64,000 nt of DNA from contig NZ_JASGJD010000001.1 of NCBI RefSeq assembly GCF_047601505.1, forward strand, positions 2,542,001-2,606,000. Reading direction: 5' to 3'. Shown one piece after another: positions 15,793 through 24,178 of the stretch; within the stretch, counting starts at the first letter, position 1, and each line of letters begins with the position of its first letter. The position numbers and the translations under genes were made by a program. This DNA is from Cloacibacterium sp047601505. Its GTDB lineage: Bacteria > Bacteroidota > Bacteroidia > Flavobacteriales > Weeksellaceae. A model generated the notes under the pieces. It did no database searches and had not been told where the DNA came from. It saw only the letters and a program-made list of their open reading frames with translations.

Positions 15793-16247
15793 ACCCGTTG
15801 TGCATTATTAATTAAATGAGATAAAAGTTGTTCATTTGATTGAAAATCAGTAAATTGAATTAACCACAAAACATTTAAAATGAACAACTTAGACGCAAGT
15901 AACAAAAGAAACCTAACGAAATGGTGACGGAGTCAATTTTGGAAGTATTACGAAAAATATCAAATGAAAATTTATTTTCTTATCAAAGACGAGCGCCAAA
16001 ATTAAAAGATTTGGAGTTAATAAGTCTTGCCTTAACAGCTGAATTTATGGGCATTGATAGTGAAAACCATCTTTTTAGGCAAATTCTCAAAACAATATAA
16101 TGCAAGATAGAACGAAGTATTTATAATCGTCGTAAACGTAGATTGGCAAATTCAATCAATGATTTACGTATGAAAATTGCTAAAAGTTTTAATGAATTTT
16201 GAGAAGTATTTCATTATTGACAGTATGCCTGTAGAAGTTTGTAACTT
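15793..16247 (+). mobile_element. Truncated IS982-family element (5' half)
   Basis: The left inverted repeat ACCCGTTGTGCATT (15793-15806) is perfect and the following ~440 bases align with the element at 5324. The transposase is broken: MNNLDASNKRNLTKW, TGA, then, in another frame, ESILEVLRKISNENLFSYQR, with further stops. Similarity ends near 16247 (after GTAGAAGTTTGTAA), so the 3' half and right repeat are missing. Confidence 0.8.
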
Positions 16248-16261
16248 CAGAGCATATTAAT

Positions 16262-16440
16262 TAAAAAATCAACTTTAGCAGAGTTTCAGTATCAATGTTT
16301 TGGTTAAATACAAAGGAACATTTTTTTATTACTAATTTAGAACAATATCATCCTAAAATCTACTCTATAGCTAAAGCATATCTACTGTATGGCTAGAGTA
16401 TGAAATCTTATCAATACCAGATGCCATATTTCATGACAAA
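16262..16440. repeat. Intergenic repeat with 22-bp tandem unit, copy 1
   Basis: This is one of at least four related intergenic segments (others at 21236, 33239 and 45829; a 5' part at 44660). It begins with TCAACTTTAGCAGAGT, passes TTTAGAACAATATC, and contains two tandem units TCTACTCTATAGCTAAAG / TCTACTGTATGGCTAGAG with a 22-base period (16361-16401). It ends ATGAAATCTTATCAATACCA. No ORF is present. The rest of the 16248-16738 gap shows nothing recognisable. Confidence 0.65.
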
Positions 16441-16738
16441 TTTTGGTACTATTGCAATTAACAAGTGACTGTAAAAACATCACAATCTTACAAACAAATA
16501 TAGCATTTTATTTGAGCTATAGCGAGATAAATCATATTTTATGTATGTGATATATTTAAAGGATTTCTCGCCATCAACTACAGTTGAGTAGTTTAAAAGA
16601 TAACACTTATAATCCTGTTCTGTTTTATTGATACCTCAGATTTATCCAAAAAAGAGAACCTTGTCGAAGAATAAAAAAAATCGTGTATTTTGTTTTTCAT
16701 CCGGAAGAAAGAGTTAGCCTAGCTACCTGCTGGCTCTA

Positions 16739-17647
16739 TTATAGTATCACAATTAGTGATGTCGCAGAGATAATAATCCATAATAGAATTCCTTGTAACA
16801 TTGGTTTTATTCCGACAGATTTTAATGTTTCTTTAGAAAGACTACTACCAATTAAAAATAAAGTTAACGTCAATCCAATTTTAGAAATATGTACAATTGA
16901 ATTACTGAAATTATGAACAAAAGGGATATAAGTATTCACAATAATTGCAATGACAAATAAGCCAATAAAATACGGAATTTTGATTTTTGTATCTTTTGAA
17001 TGATACACAAAAGCACTTAAAAAAGTTACTGGGATTATCCATAACGCTCTTGCTAATTTTACGGTGGTAGCTATTTGTAAGGCTTCATTTCCGTATTTGC
17101 TAGCAGCTCCCACAACGGAACTTGTATCGTGAATGGCAATAGCACACCATAAGCCAAATTGAGCTTGTGAAAGATTTAACTGTGTTCCAATAAAAGGAAA
17201 AACAAAAAGTGCAATGGAATTTAGAATGAAAACAGTTCCCAATGCAATACTGATTTCTTTTTCTTCGGCTTTAATTACAGGCGAAACAGCTGCAATAGCA
17301 CTTCCTCCGCAGATTGCCGTTCCTGCTGAAATAAGGAAAGATATTTTATTGTTTATTTTTAAGTATTTACCTAAAAAATACCCTAAAGTAAGCGTTCCAA
17401 AGATGGAAAAAACCGTAAATAATAAGCCCTCTTTTCCTGCTTTTAAAGCCTCATTTATATTCATTCCAAATCCCAAACCGACTACGGAAATTTGTAGTAA
17501 TAAATGCGTTGCTTTTTGAGTATAAGCAAAAAAAGGATTCCTAAAAAAATTTACGGTCAAAATACCTAAAAGTAAAGCGATTGGTGGCGTTACAAATGGA
17601 AATAGGCAAATTGCTAAAGCTATAATAAAAATGATTTTGTTTTTCAT
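16739..17647 (-). CDS. yeiH: YeiH-family putative sulfate/anion exporter
   Basis: The 302-residue polytopic inner-membrane protein starts MKNKIIFIIALAICLFPFVT. It has about nine or ten hydrophobic segments. Family motifs visible are LLQISVVGLGFGMN, SAGTAICGGSAIAAVSPVIK and AIHDTSSVVGAASKYG, all signature stretches of the YeiH/PSE (conserved hypothetical 698) family. Transport direction and substrate are not experimentally firm for the family; sulfate export is the usual label. A LysR gene starts 970 bases upstream on the same strand, leaving a 73-base gap, and probably controls it. Confidence 0.9.
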   Translation of the reverse strand: MKNKIIFIIALAICLFPFVTPPIALLLGILTVNFFRNPFFAYTQKATHLLLQISVVGLGFGMNINEALKAGKEGLLFTVFSIFGTLTLGYFLGKYLKINNKISFLISAGTAICGGSAIAAVSPVIKAEEKEISIALGTVFILNSIALFVFPFIGTQLNLSQAQFGLWCAIAIHDTSSVVGAASKYGNEALQIATTVKLARALWIIPVTFLSAFVYHSKDTKIKIPYFIGLFVIAIIVNTYIPFVHNFSNSIVHISKIGLTLTLFLIGSSLSKETLKSVGIKPMLQGILLWIIISATSLIVIL

Positions 17648-17720
17648 TTTGCATTAAAAATTATTTCAATGCAAAATTCCCAAACTTTAAAATGAAAGAG
17701 AAATGACTATTTGTAATCTT

Positions 17721-18617
17721 CTATAATTTAAAGTTATTACTCGATATAAATCTCAAAAACAATTCAGATAGAGGGTGATTATTACCTTGTTGGATAATAA
17801 AATAAAAATACCGTTGAATGTCCAAGCCTTTTATATCAATGATTTTCATTTCGTTATTCTTCATTTCTTTTAATACGGAATGAATAGACAAAAAAGCAAA
17901 ACTATCTGAATGAAGCAAGTAAGATTTTATACTTTCACTATTATCCAAAACCATTTCAATAGCTAATTGCGAAAGTTTTACATTCACTTTTTTCAACGCT
18001 GCAACAACAACTTCCAATGAGCCAGAGCCTTGTTCTCGAATAATCATTGGCAGTTTTGGTAAATCGGTTAATGTTAGTGTAGATTTTTTTATTGAATGGT
18101 TTGTAATGCTGGCACACAACACTATTTCATCTTTTAAAAATGGCGTATATTTTATATATTGTCGTTTGGATTGACCTTCTATTAATCCTAAATCAATTTT
18201 GTTTTCTACTAATAAATTTTCAATATATTCTGTATTTCCGTTAGTTAATTCAATTTTAATGTCAGGAAATTTTTGTTTAAATAATGCAAGATATTTTGGT
18301 AAGACATATTGGGCAATAGTGGTGCTTGCTCCTAACATTAGCGTGCCTTTTGCATTTTCGTTTAATACAGACAATTCAAATTCTAAATCTCGATAGACTT
18401 CAAAAAGTATTTCAGTATATTTTAATAAGGATAAGCCTGCTGTTGTTAATTTTATTTTTGTTCCATTCCTTTCAAATAATTTGCATTTGTAAAATACTTC
18501 TATTTCTTGAATATGTTTTGTTACGGCAGGTTGGGTAATAAAAAGTTCTTCCGCAGCTCTTGTGAAGTTGAGTCTTTTCGCAACTGTGTTAAATACTTTT
18601 AATCTGAAGTCAAACAT
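17721..18617 (-). CDS. LysR-family transcriptional regulator
   Basis: The 298-residue LysR protein has an N-terminal winged HTH (MFDFRLKVFNTVAKRLNFTR, AAEELFITQPAVTKHIQEIE) and a type 2 periplasmic-binding-like effector domain (from about 90; GTLMLGASTTIAQYVLPKYL). It precedes yeiH on the same strand, as LysR genes (YeiE/CysB-like) often adjoin yeiH. Regulation of yeiH is inferred from this. Confidence 0.9.
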   Translation of the reverse strand: MFDFRLKVFNTVAKRLNFTRAAEELFITQPAVTKHIQEIEVFYKCKLFERNGTKIKLTTAGLSLLKYTEILFEVYRDLEFELSVLNENAKGTLMLGASTTIAQYVLPKYLALFKQKFPDIKIELTNGNTEYIENLLVENKIDLGLIEGQSKRQYIKYTPFLKDEIVLCASITNHSIKKSTLTLTDLPKLPMIIREQGSGSLEVVVAALKKVNVKLSQLAIEMVLDNSESIKSYLLHSDSFAFLSIHSVLKEMKNNEMKIIDIKGLDIQRYFYFIIQQGNNHPLSELFLRFISSNNFKL

Positions 18618-18725
18618 TAAATAAAATATAATCGAGTGCTTTGGTTTTAGGGTAGCCGGTAACGACTTGGCAATTTTGCAAAAACTTCACTAGAGAAATA
18701 GTTTCCTTGGGAAAATTTCACAAAA

Positions 18726-19050
18726 GTGCATGTGTTGGTTGCACAACTCAAATATACATAAAAACTCTCATTTAGGTGATAGATTTTCTGTAAATTTAAA
18801 AATACACAGACGGAAAAACTTCACTGTCCGAAATGTCAAAATTCCGAACTTTTCAAAAGGAAAGTTTGGGTTTCTCACTAATCTGCACAATACCTCCTTC
18901 ATATTGTTGAGTCAAGAGTTTCAAAATTTTAAGACGACACTCACCAAAAATTAAAAACCTCTCTTAAACACCGATTTTCAGTTTATCGAAGAATAAAAGA
19001 GGTTGTTTATTTTTAATTGTTCTTGAAAATAAAAGTTGTGTAACAACCAC
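18726..19050 (+). mobile_element. Internally deleted IS1182-family element
   Basis: The left end GTTGGTTGCACAACTCAAAT and the following leader match the remnant at 13925 (TTTTCTGTAAATTTAAAAATA etc.). The right end is GTTGTGTAACAACC, whose complement GGTTGTTACACAAC matches the left end with few changes. Only about 325 bp remain and the short frames are broken, giving a MITE-like deletion derivative. Confidence 0.6.
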
Positions 19051-19074
19051 CATAATTAGCTATTGTCCTTTTTG

Positions 19075-20022
19075 TTATAAGTTCACAACCACTTTTCCTA
19101 CAACACGATTCGTTTCTACTTCTAAATGTGCATTTGCTATTTCATCAAATGGAAAAGTTTTGTGAATATGTGGCTTTAATGCTCCGTTTTTCAATAGTTG
19201 GGCAATAGCATTAATGGTTTCGTTTTTAGATGAAACCATTAAAAACTCAATATTTACGTATTTTTTAATGGCTTTTTCTTTTATTTCATGCGGAATTTCG
19301 GGTGTGGGAAGAGTTACGATAATTCCTCCCTTACGAACTAAATCAACCGAATTAAGTAAAGTTTCTCCCTGAATGGTATCCAAAACGATATCGACATCCT
19401 GAATTTTTTCGGCAAAATATTCACTTGTATAATCAATGTGCTCATCAGCACCTAAAGACAAAACAAAATTCTTGTTTTTGGCAGAAGAGGTTCCAATAAC
19501 ATAAGCACCCAAATATTTGGCTATCTGAACAGCCGAATGTCCTACACCTCCCGAAGCTCCGTGAACCAAAACTTTGTCACCTTTTTTGATTTTGGCAACG
19601 TCCACCAAAGCCTGATAAGCGGTAGAAGCTACCATTGCACTTGCAGCGGCTTGTTGGTGCGTTACATTTTCAGGTTTTAAAGCCAAATGATTTACTGATG
19701 ATGTTACATATTCTGCGTAGGCTTTTCCGTTTCCGAAAAAATTGACCATTCCGAATACTTGGTCTCCAATTTTAAACTCTGTTACGTTATTGCCTGTTTC
19801 CACGACTACTCCCGAAATATCCCATCCTAAAATCACAGGTCGTTCTTCTCCGAAAATCCAACCTAATACTCCGTCATAAGCTCTTGCTTTTACATCAACA
19901 GGATTGATGCTGACAGACACGACTTTTACCAAAACTTCATCACTTTTTACGGTTGGCTTTTCGATTTCTGCAAATTGAAAATTCTCTACACTACCTGCTT
20001 CTTTTAAAATAACTGTTTTCAT
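19075..20022 (-). CDS. NADP-dependent quinone oxidoreductase-like MDR protein
   Basis: The 315-residue medium-chain dehydrogenase/reductase starts MKTVILKEAGSVENFQFAEI. It shows the GroES-like N-terminal half (PVDVKARAYDGVLGWIF, VILGWDISGVVVETG) and the Rossmann nucleotide loop VHGASGGVGHSAVQIAKYLG. There are no zinc-binding Cys clusters, which fits the zeta-crystallin/quinone reductase branch. It is divergent from the HxlR regulator at 20153 over 130 bases, which is the usual arrangement for an electrophile- or quinone-responsive enzyme. Confidence 0.9.
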   Translation of the reverse strand: MKTVILKEAGSVENFQFAEIEKPTVKSDEVLVKVVSVSINPVDVKARAYDGVLGWIFGEERPVILGWDISGVVVETGNNVTEFKIGDQVFGMVNFFGNGKAYAEYVTSSVNHLALKPENVTHQQAAASAMVASTAYQALVDVAKIKKGDKVLVHGASGGVGHSAVQIAKYLGAYVIGTSSAKNKNFVLSLGADEHIDYTSEYFAEKIQDVDIVLDTIQGETLLNSVDLVRKGGIIVTLPTPEIPHEIKEKAIKKYVNIEFLMVSSKNETINAIAQLLKNGALKPHIHKTFPFDEIANAHLEVETNRVVGKVVVNL

Positions 20023-20064
20023 TTTTCTAATGTTTAAAATTATGAAGCGAAGATAATTTAATAG

Positions 20065-20097
20065 TATATTTGTCGCAAGTATGCACTTTTTTGTACT
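20065..20097 (+). promoter_or_regulatory. HxlR promoter and possible operator
   Basis: TATATTTG (20065-20072) fits the TAnnTTTG box for the plus-strand HxlR gene. Immediately after lies AGTATGCA-N6-TGTACT (20078-20097), an imperfect inverted repeat of the type bound by HxlR/YodB-like regulators. On the minus strand TTG-N20-TATCTTCG could serve the MDR gene, so one operator may control both directions. Confidence 0.4.
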
Positions 20098-20152
20098 CTA
20101 CAAACTAAAAATATACTATTGTTGATTATCAATTATTTATAAAATATTAAAA

Positions 20153-20485
20153 ATGAAAAAATATAGTTCTGAACCTGCTTGTTCGGTTGATTATGCTTTT
20201 AGACGAATTGGTGGAAAGTATAAAGGTAGAATTTTATGGTATCTGCATTTGAGAACGATTATGCGTTATGGTGAATTGCGAAAAACACTATATGACATTA
20301 CTCCTAAAATGCTTACTCAAACCTTACGTGAATTAGAAGATGACGGATTAGTTAGTCGAAAAGTTTATCACGAAGTTCCTCCAAAAGTCGAATATTCTCT
20401 AACCGAAGTTGGTTCGGAATTAATTCCTTTTATCAGCCATTTGAAAGATTGGGGCGATAAACAAGTTGCGAAAATTAAAAGTTAG
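20153..20485 (+). CDS. HxlR-family transcriptional regulator
   Basis: The 110-residue winged-helix protein has the conserved Cys near the N-terminus (ACSVDYAFRRIGGKYKGRIL, C10) and the family core GELRKTLYDITPKMLTQTLR, ELEDDGLVSRKVYHEVPPKV and EYSLTEVGSELIPFI. HxlR/YodB proteins sense quinones, aldehydes or disulfide stress through this Cys. It is divergent from the MDR oxidoreductase at 19075, its likely target. Confidence 0.92.
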   Translation: MKKYSSEPACSVDYAFRRIGGKYKGRILWYLHLRTIMRYGELRKTLYDITPKMLTQTLRELEDDGLVSRKVYHEVPPKVEYSLTEVGSELIPFISHLKDWGDKQVAKIKS

Positions 20486-20514
20486 TTTCTTACGGTGCAT
20501 TCTGGAAGGGTTAA

Positions 20515-20775
20515 AGCATTGGCGTATTTGCGCAAAAAAACATCAATGCTTATATCCCGAATTTTGGTCAATACAAATCCGAGAGAGCAGGATTTAGCTT
20601 TAATAAAGAAGAAAAACTATCAACCAATAAAGAAAACAAAGCAAAACTGCTTTTTAGGTTAGCAAAGGTTACAACAAGCACATATACTCGAAACAGCGAA
20701 ACAGATTACAAAACTGTCGCAATATTGAAGTCAATGGCTTTTGGAGGACATTCGTCCAAATTACCACAGCATTAA
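20515..20775 (+). pseudogene. Remnant of a small exported protein
   Basis: The frame is open from 20515 to TAA at 20773 but has no plausible start. It reads SIGVFAQKNINAYIPNFGQY, then KSERAGFSFNKEEKLSTNKE and later KLLFRLAKVTTSTY. The start looks like the end of a signal peptide with cleavage after AQ. A TAA occurs directly before. It is a plausible gene scrap of unknown family. Nothing else is seen in 20776-21235. Confidence 0.35.
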
Positions 20776-21235
20776 GACAATCCCAAGTTCGGTTTCTAAT
20801 TCGCCCACAATATATCTGTCAGACATTTACCCTAATCGGCACGGTCTTTACCTTCTTACTATTCTTCAAAGATACGTTAATATGCCAATACATAAATGTA
20901 CCCTAATGGTCAACCGCTATAATCGCCCTTTCTTTAGATTGAACAATAATAGATTTTATGTCTGATATTATAGATAGATAAGCTAGCATTGTTTTATAAA
21001 ATTTTAAGCCGAGCAATTTACTTTTGATGAGGTACATCAAATTTGAGACACTACAAAATACATTTAAGCTCGGAGATTGTTTTATAGAAGAAAATTGAGT
21101 TTTCACCATATAGACAAATGCTTATTAACCCCTTACAAATATAATAAAATCAGTCAATTACAATATATATCACTTTTTTTATCAAAAATTGTAATAAATT
21201 AGAATGCCAAGTTAAAGTTAAATTAAAAAAAAACT

Positions 21236-21426
21236 ATATAATTCACATTCTTTTTAGACTACATATTAATAAAACAAATACAATTAATCCAAAATAAAAG
21301 GTTATCTCAAAAGTGAGACAGCCACATTAAGTTTCTCATTTTATTATTCTTAAAGTTAGCTTTGGAACGATATTATCTAAAAATCTACTCTATAGCTAAA
21401 GCATATCTACTGTATGGCTAAAGTAT
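21236..21426. repeat. 191-bp dispersed repeat, copy 1
   Basis: From ATATAATTCACATTC to GGCTAAAGTAT the sequence is nearly identical to 33239-33429, with only a handful of mismatches. It contains TCTCAAAAGTGAGACAGCC, a decayed terminator-like stem, and the two 22-base tandem units TCTACT-TAT-GCTAAAG (21384-21424). No ORF is present. It lies between HxlR and the monooxygenase gene. Confidence 0.8.
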
Positions 21427-21557
21427 GGTTAAAGTATGAGCGCTTTCCTTTAGGAAACCACTATCTTTTGGTAAGTCTTTTTGTGATAACTTTGCAAAAT
21501 GCTAATGTAAATTCAGCAGATAAGCAATAAAATTAAAAAAAATTACCTCAACTAAAA

Positions 21558-22580
21558 ATGACAAATAAAATAACATACTCAATATTAGAACTTGCCATCG
21601 TTTCTCAAGGAAAAACTTTTAAAGAAACTTTAAATAATTCGTTGGCTTTGGCTAAAGTAGCAGAAGAAAACAATTATAAAAGATTTTGGTTTGCAGAACA
21701 TCATAATTCTGATGCTGTAGCAAGTTCTGCCACCTCAATTCTTATTGGTTATGTAGCCGAAAATACAAAACATATCAGAGTTGGCTCTGGTGGTATAATG
21801 CTACCTAATCATTCACCTTTAATTATCGCTGAACAATTTGGCACTTTAGAACATCTTTATCCTAGCCGTATTGATTTAGGATTGGGCAGAGCGCCAGGAA
21901 CAGACACCGCAACAGCACAGGCAATACGTTCAAATTTTATGCAAGCAGCACACTCCTTCCCTAATGAAATCAATAAAATTCAAAATTATTTTGATGGAGA
22001 AAATAAAATATCTAATGTAAGGGTTCCTATTGCAGAAGAAACAAATGTACCATTGTATATTTTAGGTTCTAGTACAGACAGTGCCCATTTAGCTGCAGAA
22101 AAAGGGCTTCCTTATGCTTTTGCCAGTCATTTTGCTTCTACACACCTATATAATGCATTAACGATTTATAACCAAGAATTTCAACCTTCTAAATTCCTTA
22201 GCCATCCTTATACAATAACAGGCATCAATGTGATTATGGCAGATACTGATGAAGAAGCAGAACGACTATTTACTTCATTAATAAGAATGTTTTACGGTAT
22301 GTTAACGGGAAATAGACAGCAATTGTACCCTCCAACCGAAATGACTGATGAATGGAGAAATATTTTGAACCATCCTAGTGTATATCAGATGTTAAAATTC
22401 TCCTTTGTAGGAAACAAAGAAAAGGTAAAAAAACAAATAAAATCTTTTTTGGAAGACACCAAAGTAGATGAATTGATTATAGCCTCTACCATTTTCGATA
22501 TTGAAGACCGAAAAAAATCCACTGTTCTTTTTGCAGAAGTGATGAAAGAAATCAACGAAGAATTGGTACACCCGAAATAA
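21558..22580 (+). CDS. Luciferase-like (LLM class) flavin-dependent oxidoreductase
   Basis: The 340-residue protein is of the bacterial-luciferase-like TIM-barrel fold. It starts MTNKITYSILELAIVSQGKT. Family motifs are YKRFWFAEHHNSDAVASSAT, IRVGSGGIMLPNHSPLIIAE and EHLYPSRIDLGLGRAPGTD, as in the MsnO8/YhbW-type single-component group. It would oxidise a substrate with FMNH2 and O2; the substrate is unknown. A decayed HxlR gene follows after 9 bases and may once have regulated it. Confidence 0.93.
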   Translation: MTNKITYSILELAIVSQGKTFKETLNNSLALAKVAEENNYKRFWFAEHHNSDAVASSATSILIGYVAENTKHIRVGSGGIMLPNHSPLIIAEQFGTLEHLYPSRIDLGLGRAPGTDTATAQAIRSNFMQAAHSFPNEINKIQNYFDGENKISNVRVPIAEETNVPLYILGSSTDSAHLAAEKGLPYAFASHFASTHLYNALTIYNQEFQPSKFLSHPYTITGINVIMADTDEEAERLFTSLIRMFYGMLTGNRQQLYPPTEMTDEWRNILNHPSVYQMLKFSFVGNKEKVKKQIKSFLEDTKVDELIIASTIFDIEDRKKSTVLFAEVMKEINEELVHPK

Positions 22581-22589
22581 TAAAAAATT

Positions 22590-22914
22590 ATGACATCCAA
22601 AAATACGTACTGTGACTGTATTGACACAATAAAACCTGTTCGTGATACACTTGATGTCATCAACGGGAAATGGAAACTCCCCATCATTATTTCTATAAAA
22701 GTAGGAAACGAACGTTTACAGATATTCAAGAAAGCATCCCTGGAATTACACCTAAGGTACATGCAAAAGAGTTGAAAGATTTAGAACAACATAAACTGAT
22801 TAAAAGAACTATTATTGATGAATATCCTATCAAAATTTCTTATACAATAGAACCATTTATGCACTTAAAGACTGGGGATTTAACCATAGAAAGGTAGTAA
22901 CAGAAAGAACCTGA
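22590..22914 (+). pseudogene. HxlR-family regulator with two frameshifts
   Basis: Three frames in series rebuild an HxlR protein. First MTSKNTYCDCIDTIKPVRDT with DVINGKWKLPIIISIKVGNE; then, after a lost T near 22713, FTDIQESIPGITPKVHAKEL and KDLEQHKLIKRTIIDEYPIK; then, after a second break near 22852, ALKDWGFNHRKVVTERT with a stop at 22912. About ten residues are missing at the second break. It is decayed beyond simple function. Confidence 0.8.
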
Positions 22915-22972
22915 AAATACTCATAACAATTTTAAGAAAGTATTTTAAATAATCATGGAAAAATTTTACAGG

Positions 22973-23300
22973 CAGACATAATTTGTCTGCCCGTAAAATG
23001 TAAACAATCTTCGCGATGTACACTAGCGAAGTTTTTTTGGATATTCTTCAAATTAAACTAATGGAGCTTATATACCATCATTTCCCTCAGACCAATACAT
23101 TAATAAATACCACATTGAACTGATTACTTTTTATCTAGAATACACACGTTTAATAGTATCGTAGGATATTTAATTAAACTCGCCTTCTCTAGTCTTATTG
23201 GGCATTATTTACTGAACATATCCGTTATTAATATCGTAGTAAATGTGTCAGAGGAAGTATAACTCTTATTATTACACTCACAAATACTACTTATCAATCA
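22973..23300 (-). pseudogene. Decayed 3' gene of locus 2 (family unknown)
   Basis: This is the counterpart of the decayed gene at 6376. Minus-strand phrases include ICECNNKSYTSSDTFTTILI, NKTREGEFN, YDTIKRVYSR, FEEYP and ASVHREDC, with several stops and frameshifts. The block 23244-23285 is identical to 6627-6668. It ends in the hairpin GGCAGAC/GTCTGCC (22973-22993), a probable terminator. It is more damaged than the first copy. The remainder of the gap 22915-22972 shows nothing. Confidence 0.5.
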
Positions 23301-23330
23301 AATAAAATTTAAGCAGACACTTAAAAATAG

Positions 23331-23432
23331 AGCCTTCAGAGAATAAAAAACAATGTCTATTTATAAATAAAACATTTTTACAAAACACTACTGATGCCGA
23401 AACACTATGAAAACTATAATTACTCTGAAGGC
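23331..23432. repeat. Inverted repeat GCCTTCAGAG, copy 2
   Basis: AGCCTTCAGAG (23331-23341) and CTCTGAAGGC (23423-23432) are the same arms as at 6693/6780 with an unrelated AT-rich interior. It lies in the same position, between the small-protein genes and the decayed gene. Confidence 0.6.
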
Positions 23433-23478
23433 ATCTTTATCATCAAATCATATTACTTCTCTATTCAATTTGTATTGA

Positions 23479-23793
23479 CTAGCGACTTGGCAAATATTCT
23501 TCTCGATAGATGTTAACATCAAAAAAATAAATGCTGTATAAAAAATCATATACTTTACCATCTTCATAGTCTATAAAAAGGATTAATTCTTTGTGCAAAA
23601 ACCAATTTTTATATAAATCATAGAAAAAAATATCTGTATATTCTTCATTTTCTATACCTATAAGTTCTCTTACCTCCTTTTTTGTTAGTCCAATACATTC
23701 AATATCAGCTTTTAAAAGATATTGTTTTTTAAGTTCTTCTTTTAAATTCTTAAACTTTAAAATTTTTCCAATTATCCACTGTATCATCTTCAA
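23479..23793 (-). CDS. Small hypothetical protein, BamE-like plan (104 aa)
   Basis: The 104-residue protein starts MKMIQWIIGKILKFKNLKEE. The core IGLTKKEVRELIGIENEEYT followed by YDLYKNWFLHKELILFIDYE and DGKVYDF follows the pattern 'turn-helix-Gly, strand with hydrophilic insertion, strand, D/E-x-G/D-x-V' seen in BamE/SmpA-like folds. No signal peptide or lipobox is present, so it would be cytosolic. It follows the 63-residue relative at 23874 by 80 bases. The structural likeness is my reading and untested; an immunity-type role is conceivable. Confidence 0.5.
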   Translation of the reverse strand: MKMIQWIIGKILKFKNLKEELKKQYLLKADIECIGLTKKEVRELIGIENEEYTDIFFYDLYKNWFLHKELILFIDYEDGKVYDFLYSIYFFDVNIYREEYLPSR

Positions 23794-23873
23794 TATAAAC
23801 CCAAAAAGTAATACTAAATATTTTTCTTAAAAATTTAATCATCATTTACTAATAGTTATTAAATTGATTTTTT

Positions 23874-24065
23874 TTATATTTTCTTCTTTACTTCAACTTT
23901 AGTTACTACATCATCTTCAAAATATAGAAACAAAATTTTCTTTCTTCTTAGCAAATCATTTCCTAAAATATAAGTCCATTGTTTGGCGTGATAATAGTTA
24001 AACTGTTGTCCAATTTTCTCAATAATTTCTTTCTTATTTTTTCCAATAAAGTCATCATATTTCAT
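23874..24065 (-). CDS. Small hypothetical protein, BamE-like plan (63 aa)
   Basis: The 63-residue protein starts MKYDDFIGKNKKEIIEKIGQ. It continues WTYILGNDLLRRKKILFLYF and ends DDVVTKVEVKKKI. The arrangement (GKNKKEIIEKIG helix, Y strand, basic loop, LFLYFEDDVV strand) is the same as in the 104-residue neighbour. No export signal is seen. It follows the secreted protein at 24179 by 113 bases on the same strand. Family unknown. Confidence 0.5.
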   Translation of the reverse strand: MKYDDFIGKNKKEIIEKIGQQFNYYHAKQWTYILGNDLLRRKKILFLYFEDDVVTKVEVKKKI

Positions 24066-24178
24066 ATAACAACGTTTTTTATTTTAAACCAAAGATTTAT
24101 TCAGGTATCAAAAGAAAAGACTACGAAAACATAAACAACAACTTAATTTATCTAGTTTTCATAGTCTTGTTCAATTAT

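Noticed and set aside
16683..16916. 77-residue plus-strand frame near the yeiH 3' end
   Set aside because: Most of it is antisense to yeiH; the remainder is low-complexity intergenic sequence.
20741..21109. Two short frames (74 and 68 aa) in the gap before the 191-bp repeat
   Set aside because: They overlap on opposite strands, have no ribosome-binding context and no recognisable features.
21236..21426. Possible CRISPR-like repeat from the tandem TCTACT...GCTAAAG units
   Set aside because: Only two units per copy with no spacers between them, and no cas genes nearby.
22385..22762. 125-residue minus-strand frame over the monooxygenase 3' end
   Set aside because: It is antisense to two recognisable genes and has no family features.
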